Assembly (NCBI GenBank): GCA_026982585.1
Contig: JALSGW010000219.1
Coordinates: 1 to 17,311, forward strand
DNA: 17,311 bases
Direction: 5' to 3'
Source: Alphaproteobacteria bacterium
Lineage (GTDB): Bacteria; Pseudomonadota; Alphaproteobacteria; Geminicoccales; Geminicoccaceae
In this document: one piece after another, positions 16,424-17,311 of the stretch
Layout: each line of letters opens with the position of its first letter
Numbering within the stretch: the stretch's first letter is position 1
Notes under the pieces: generated by a model
Told to the model about the DNA's origin: nothing
Databases searched by the model: none
Seen by the model: the letters and a program-made list of their open reading frames with translations, nothing else
Made by a program: the position numbers and the translations under genes

Positions 16424-16429
16424 TGTCAA
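16401..16429 (-). promoter_or_regulatory. Predicted promoter of ilvE
   Basis: On the - strand a perfect -35 hexamer TTGACA (16429-16424) is followed after 17 bases by TACGGC (16406-16401), a weak -10. A weak -10 with a perfect -35 is common at regulated promoters. It runs face to face with, and overlaps, the MarR-gene promoter. Confidence 0.45.
16416..16425. promoter_or_regulatory. Perfect 10-bp palindrome CACATATGTG, candidate MarR operator
   Basis: The palindrome contains the predicted -10 of the MarR-family gene and the last two bases of the predicted ilvE -35. MarR proteins usually bind palindromes in the promoter shared with a divergent target gene, so this is the natural operator candidate. 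Confidence 0.5.
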
Positions 16430-16451
16430 CGAAGCGGCATCGAGGCGGGTG

Positions 16452-16940
16452 ATGGCTCCGGTCAGTCCTCTCTATCTGCGCGACGAGGAGCTGGAGCGGG
16501 CGCTCGAGCTTCTGTTTCTGGCCTATTTCCAGCTGGTGGAGGCGGGTTTGCGGCCGCTCGCCGGGCGCGGGCTGTCGGCCAAGGACTATCTTCTGTTGTT
16601 CCTGCTCAAGCGGCACCCCGGGGTGACGGTCGCCGAGCTCACCCGGTGGCTGGCGGCGAGCAAACAGGCCCTCTCGCGCCATGTCATCAAGCTCAAGGCG
16701 ATGGGGCTTTTGGCCGAGCGGGAAGGCGCCGACCGCAGGACCAAGCCCTTGGTGCTCACCCATGAGGGCCTTGCGGTGTTGGGAGAGGCGCTGGCGGTGC
16801 AGCGGCGGCAGCTCAAGCGGGTGTTTCGCCAGGCGGGGCCGGATGCGGTGGCGGGTTTCCTGAGCGTGGTGCAGGGTGTAGGGGAGGAGAGGCGGCGTTT
16901 TGCGGGCGGCGGCCTTGGGGAGGGTGCCGGCGAGCGGTGA
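16452..16940 (+). CDS. petP: MarR-family transcriptional regulator, PetP-like
   Basis: 162 residues, winged-helix dimer of the MarR family. The helix-turn-helix spans about 44-82 (LSAKDYLLLFLLKRHPGVTVAEL, then SKQALSRHVIKLKAMGLL), and the wing has the family's DRRTKPLVLT pattern (94-103). A flexible glycine-rich tail follows residue 150. The ATG at 16452 was chosen because it follows GAGGCGGGT. An in-frame start at 16380 lies in the promoter. The next gene, an OmpR-type response regulator, starts 8 bases after the stop. A MarR gene paired with an OmpR-type regulator is the layout of petP-petR in Rhodobacter and relatives, where PetR is needed for cytochrome bc1 expression. The pet name rests on this arrangement only, since no petABC genes are in view. 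Confidence 0.85.
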   Translation: MAPVSPLYLRDEELERALELLFLAYFQLVEAGLRPLAGRGLSAKDYLLLFLLKRHPGVTVAELTRWLAASKQALSRHVIKLKAMGLLAEREGADRRTKPLVLTHEGLAVLGEALAVQRRQLKRVFRQAGPDAVAGFLSVVQGVGEERRRFAGGGLGEGAGER

Positions 16941-16948
16941 GGTGGACG

Positions 16949-17311
16949 GTGCCCGAGGGTTTGGAGCTCGCCCATATCCTGGTGGTGGATGACGATCAGC
17001 GTTTGCGCGCTCTCTTGCGGCGTTATCTCACCGCGCACGGTTATGCGGTGGCGCTCGCGGCCTGCGCCGAGGAGGCCAGGCGCAAGCTCGACGGCTTCGC
17101 CTTCGACCTGATCGTTTTGGATCTGATGCTGCCGGGCCTCGACGGGCTCGCCTTCGCGCGCGAGCTGCGCGCCGCAAACGAGGTGCCGATCCTGATGTTG
17201 ACGGCGCGCGGCGAGGTGGAGGATCGCATCCGCGGGCTCGAGGCGGGGGCGGACGACTATCTCGCCAAGCCCTTCGAGCCGCGCGAACTGCTGCTCCGCA
17301 TCGCCACCATC
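16949..17311 (+). CDS. petR: OmpR-type response regulator, receiver domain (3' end outside window)
   Basis: 121 codons are present, and the frame is open at the right edge. The receiver domain is complete in its key residues: acidic pocket D14/D15 in ILVVDDDQ, phospho-acceptor D58 in IVLDLMLPGLDG, T85 in MLTARGE, and K107 in DDYLAKPFEPRELLLRI. The DNA-binding domain would follow beyond the window. The start is GTG at 16949, supported by GAGG (16939-16942) six bases upstream. It follows the MarR-family gene by 8 bases and is probably co-transcribed. OmpR subfamily is inferred from the KPFEPRELLLRI end and the gene pairing. No histidine kinase gene is in view. Confidence 0.88.
   Translation, partial: MPEGLELAHILVVDDDQRLRALLRRYLTAHGYAVALAACAEEARRKLDGFAFDLIVLDLMLPGLDGLAFARELRAANEVPILMLTARGEVEDRIRGLEAGADDYLAKPFEPRELLLRIATI

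Overview
The window is a gene-dense, very GC-rich stretch of bacterial chromosome. The gene content points to an alphaproteobacterium, most likely Rhodospirillales-like. The pointers are a DUF3035/BamF-type lipoprotein next to lspA, two tandem M16 peptidase-like genes, an endonuclease-type MutL, an Azotobacter-type 7Fe ferredoxin, and an ilvE / MarR / OmpR-receiver cluster like petP-petR. I see no transposase, integrase, phage gene or CRISPR array, and no gap between genes is longer than 300 bases.

Left block (1-8956, + strand): ribF (3' end only) - ileS - lspA - bamF-like lipoprotein - M16 peptidase - M16-like partner - mutL - fdxA. Gaps and overlaps run from a 4-base overlap to 14 bases as far as mutL, and fdxA follows after 40 bases, so this looks like one transcription unit. 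It ends at a strong hairpin (8986-9018). The theme is housekeeping: flavin cofactor synthesis, tRNA charging, lipoprotein maturation and envelope proteolysis, with mismatch repair at the end.

Middle block (9039-10925, - strand): an exported YVTN-type beta-propeller protein lies downstream of an NsrR-like Rrf2 regulator, and a tRNA-Val(GAC) gene with a clear sigma70-type promoter lies further upstream. The 162-base gap between propeller and regulator is unusually structured. It holds a perfect 10-bp inverted repeat, an imperfect 23-bp palindrome of the size expected for an Rrf2 operator, and on the + strand a 16-codon ORF with a near-ideal ribosome binding site. This is the least ordinary part of the window. 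A nitric-oxide or redox-responsive regulator may control an exported propeller protein of unknown role.

Right block (11024-17311): guaA, a 100-residue two-helix membrane protein of unknown function, and a MaeB-type malic enzyme with a C-terminal phosphotransacetylase-like domain, all on +. ilvE (-) then diverges from a MarR-family regulator (+), which is followed by an OmpR-type response regulator cut by the window edge. The ilvE/MarR promoters appear interlocked around a perfect 10-bp palindrome. The ilvE leader also contains a terminator-like hairpin followed by six T residues, which suggests local control of branched-chain aminotransferase expression.

All calls come from reading the sequence and recognising motifs. 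No database search was run.
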